A stretch of 64,000 nucleotides of DNA from an uncultured Candidatus Melainabacteria bacterium. Lineage in GTDB: Bacteria > Cyanobacteriota > Vampirovibrionia > Gastranaerophilales > Gastranaerophilaceae. The position numbers were made by a program, and so were the translations under genes. Positions within the stretch are counted from its first letter, which is position 1, and each line of letters starts with the position of its first letter. The notes beneath the pieces are model-generated. The model did no database searches, was not told the DNA's origin, and saw only the letters and a list, made by a program, of their open reading frames with translations. Positions 62,603 to 64,000 of this stretch are shown piece after piece. The stretch lies in assembly GCA_934693165.1 (NCBI GenBank), contig CAKUUX010000007.1, forward strand, positions 40,647 to 104,646, in the 5' to 3' direction.

Positions 62603-62688
62603 AATATTTACCTCTTTTAACTATTTTATATGTCTAATAACCATTTTATATTGTTGAATGATATATGTCAATAATATAGAATCAAAAT

Positions 62689-62925
62689 ATGAAAACTAAA
62701 AAAACAGAATTAACAAGAAAATTTGGTTGGAAAGTAAAAATTGAAAGAACAAAATTAAAACTTTCCCAAGAACAATTAGCTGAAAAATCTAAACTGAACA
62801 AGAACACGCTTGGCTTGATAGAAAGAGGAGAATGTACTCCATCTATTGAAACAGCTAATGATATAGCTAATGCGTTAAATATACCATTAAAAGAATTAAT
62901 TGATGTTGATAGTATAAATTTTTAG
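62689..62925 (+). CDS. Xre-family helix-turn-helix regulator
   Basis: 78 residues, essentially one HTH_3 domain: LSQEQLAEKSKLNKNTLGLIERGE, then CTPSIETANDIANALNIPL with the recognition helix around residues 37-47. A basic N-terminus is present. No partner toxin or antitoxin is adjacent; mazG follows after 7 nt and could be co-transcribed. The target is unknown. It is divergent from the 71-residue gene with 86 bp between. Confidence 0.8.
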   Translation: MKTKKTELTRKFGWKVKIERTKLKLSQEQLAEKSKLNKNTLGLIERGECTPSIETANDIANALNIPLKELIDVDSINF

Positions 62926-62932
62926 AGGAATT

Positions 62933-63706
62933 ATGCAATATAAAAATTTAGAAGAATTAATTGAAGTTGTTAGAATTTTGCGTTCAGAAAATGGCTGTCC
63001 GTGGGACAGAGAACAAACACACACTTCTCTTAGACCAAATATGATTGAAGAAGCTTATGAGGCAGTCGATGCCATTGACGAAAAAGATTCAGCACATTTG
63101 AGAGAAGAATTAGGCGATGTGCTTTTACAAGTTCTTTTACATTCTCAAATAGCGTCAGAGCACAATGAATTTACGCTAGATGATGTCGCAAAAGAATTGA
63201 AAGACAAGCTTATTCATAGACATCCACACGTTTTTGGAAATACAAAAGTAAGTTCAGCAGATGACGTTGTTGTAAATTGGGATAAACTTAAACAGGAAGA
63301 AAAAACAGAGCGTAAATCACAAATGGACGGAATTTCAACATCTCAATCAGCACTTATGACAGCTCAAAAGATTTCTAAAAGAGCTGTTAAAGTAGGTTTT
63401 GAATGGGATAAAAGAGAAACACTTAAAGAATGTATTGAGTCTGAATTTAGAGAATTTGACGAAGCTTGCGAAGAAAATGATTTGGCGCACATGGAAGAAG
63501 AAATGGGTGATATCTTTTTTGCAGTTGTTAATTTGGCAAGATGGCATAAACTTGATGCAGAGCAATGCTTAATTACTGCAAATAAAAAATTTATGAAACG
63601 CTTTAGAAGAATGGAAGAGTTGGCTACAAAACCTTTGACTGAATATTCTTTTGAGGAATTCGACAAACTTTGGAAATCTGCAAAAAATAGCTCTCAAGAA
63701 TTATAG
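62933..63706 (+). CDS. mazG: Nucleoside triphosphate pyrophosphohydrolase MazG
   Basis: 257 residues with two MazG repeats: the first LRSENGCPWDREQTH...MIEEAYEAVDAIDE...LREELGDVLLQVLLHSQIA (EExxE then ExxD), the second AEESEFREFDEA-type CIESEFREFDEACEENDL and MEEEMGDIFFAVVNLARW. It hydrolyses (d)NTPs or ppGpp-related nucleotides in a house-cleaning role. GAGGAATT precedes ATG. It follows the Xre gene by 7 nt; a terminator lies about 110 nt after the stop. Confidence 0.95.
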   Translation: MQYKNLEELIEVVRILRSENGCPWDREQTHTSLRPNMIEEAYEAVDAIDEKDSAHLREELGDVLLQVLLHSQIASEHNEFTLDDVAKELKDKLIHRHPHVFGNTKVSSADDVVVNWDKLKQEEKTERKSQMDGISTSQSALMTAQKISKRAVKVGFEWDKRETLKECIESEFREFDEACEENDLAHMEEEMGDIFFAVVNLARWHKLDAEQCLITANKKFMKRFRRMEELATKPLTEYSFEEFDKLWKSAKNSSQEL

Positions 63707-63742
63707 TAAATTTTAAAAAATACTGTATTATTGTATCAAGGA

Positions 63743-63757
63743 CTCGAATTTTTCGAG
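63743..63757 (+). terminator. Small hairpin after mazG
   Basis: CTCGAATTTTTCGAG, 6-bp arms and a short T loop, 37 nt past the mazG stop, with no T-run. It stands ahead of the stronger terminator at 63816. Confidence 0.4.
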
Positions 63758-63815
63758 AAAAACTATTTACAAATCAAAATAGCTAATGACGGGATTATTC
63801 CCAGACTTGAGGTTT

Positions 63816-63855
63816 AAACGGCGAAATTTTTACTTAGTAAAAATTTCGCCGTTTT
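63816..63855 (+). terminator. Terminator after mazG
   Basis: AAACGGCGAAATTTTTAC and its complement around TTA, an 18-bp stem ending TTTTGG. The stem core GGCGAAATTT is shared with the terminator at 37-73. Confidence 0.85.
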
Positions 63856-63898
63856 GGTTATGCGATAAATTTAAAAATAAAATTTATTCTATTAATCA

Positions 63899-63922
63899 TT
63901 TTGTTAACATTTGTTAACAAAA
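63899..63922. promoter_or_regulatory. GTTAAC near-palindrome / tandem motif at window end
   Basis: TTTTGTTAACATTTGTTAACAAAA reads almost identically on both strands and contains the direct repeat TGTTAACA-TT-TGTTAACA. It belongs with the TGTTACA pairs at 2711 and 33129. It probably serves a gene beginning beyond the window. Nothing else recognisable lies from 63923 to 64000. Confidence 0.4.
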
Positions 63923-64000
63923 AGGGGCAAAAAGCTAAAGTTTATCATGGTTTGAGCCGAATAAATAATTGTTAGGGAAATAAAAAAAAGGTATCGTTAA

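Noticed and set aside
62689..63706. Xre-MazG as toxin-antitoxin system
   Set aside because: MazG here is a two-domain pyrophosphohydrolase, not the MazF/MazE pair. The Xre protein has no adjacent toxin.
1..64000. CRISPR array, insertion sequence or rRNA operon
   Set aside because: No regular spaced direct repeats, transposase frames or rRNA sequences were seen anywhere in the window.

Overview
The window is a compact, strongly A+T-rich bacterial chromosome segment using the standard genetic code. It carries mostly housekeeping genes, with small lineage-specific genes between them. Several features together suggest a non-photosynthetic relative of cyanobacteria, most likely a gut Gastranaerophilales (Vampirovibrionia, 'Melainabacteria'). 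These are an LdpA-like two-cluster ferredoxin protein (60104-61030), ClpC, a Gram-negative-type RND/TolC-like efflux operon beside a MurT-type ligase, a tRNA-Glu of cyanobacterial appearance, and tandem Cys-rich prepilins with FTLAEA/FTLAEV N-termini. The placement is an inference from gene content and was not tested by a search.

Layout. 0.1-2.4 kb: threonine pathway pair hom-thrC (minus) behind a leader with a terminator-like hairpin. 2.7-8.3 kb: def-fmt-aroH-rqcH, a dispersed repeat element, a membrane protein, a zinc-ribbon protein and rph. 8.4-10.5 kb: two divergent lineage-specific proteins, one a long coiled coil. 10.7-14.4 kb: pnp and a four-gene YtxH/DUF948 envelope operon. 14.5-17.4 kb: murT followed directly by a PdxJ homologue whose catalytic residues are substituted, then two small unknown genes. 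17.7-20.4 kb: rpsE-rpmD-rplO-secY, a detached tail of the spc ribosomal operon. 20.6-23 kb: a hydrolase, a repeat-rich gene-poor stretch, a small protein and tRNA-Glu. 23.1-31.5 kb: clpC and a tripartite RND efflux operon. 31.5-33.1 kb: tatD-tlyA. 33.2-37.9 kb: a structured intergenic region, a small ORF, dnaG, rpoD and a matrixin-like/TPR protein. 38-41.3 kb: yggT, mtnP and three tandem prepilin-like genes. 41.5-44.9 kb: lytic transglycosylase, Nudix-like regulator, secG, tcdA, a duplicated-motif protein and an SDR. 45.1-53.4 kb: SH3-like protein, pheT, phosphohexomutase, pheA, and an LPLAT-nitrilase-dacB operon. 53.6-58.2 kb: lipase, small membrane protein, ubiE/menG, GT39 and an HpcH-like aldolase. 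58.2-60 kb: an isolated phage-tail-like gene pair. 60.1-63.7 kb: LdpA-like protein, der, xre and mazG.

Functionally the window covers translation initiation and quality control (def, fmt, rqcH, pheT, ribosomal proteins, der), RNA decay (pnp, rph), replication and sigma factor (dnaG, rpoD), protein export (secY, secG), amino-acid synthesis (hom, thrC, aroH, pheA), wall metabolism (murT, dacB, slt), and export or surface functions (RND pump, prepilins, GT39).

I found no complete new defence or mobile system, no CRISPR array and no IS element. The points most worth a second look are the substituted PdxJ paralogue beside murT, the LdpA-like protein, a tandem TGTTACA motif present three times, a 32-nt inverted repeat 8.5 kb apart next to similarly built 3' modules, the structured region upstream of dnaG, and the lone phage-tail pair.
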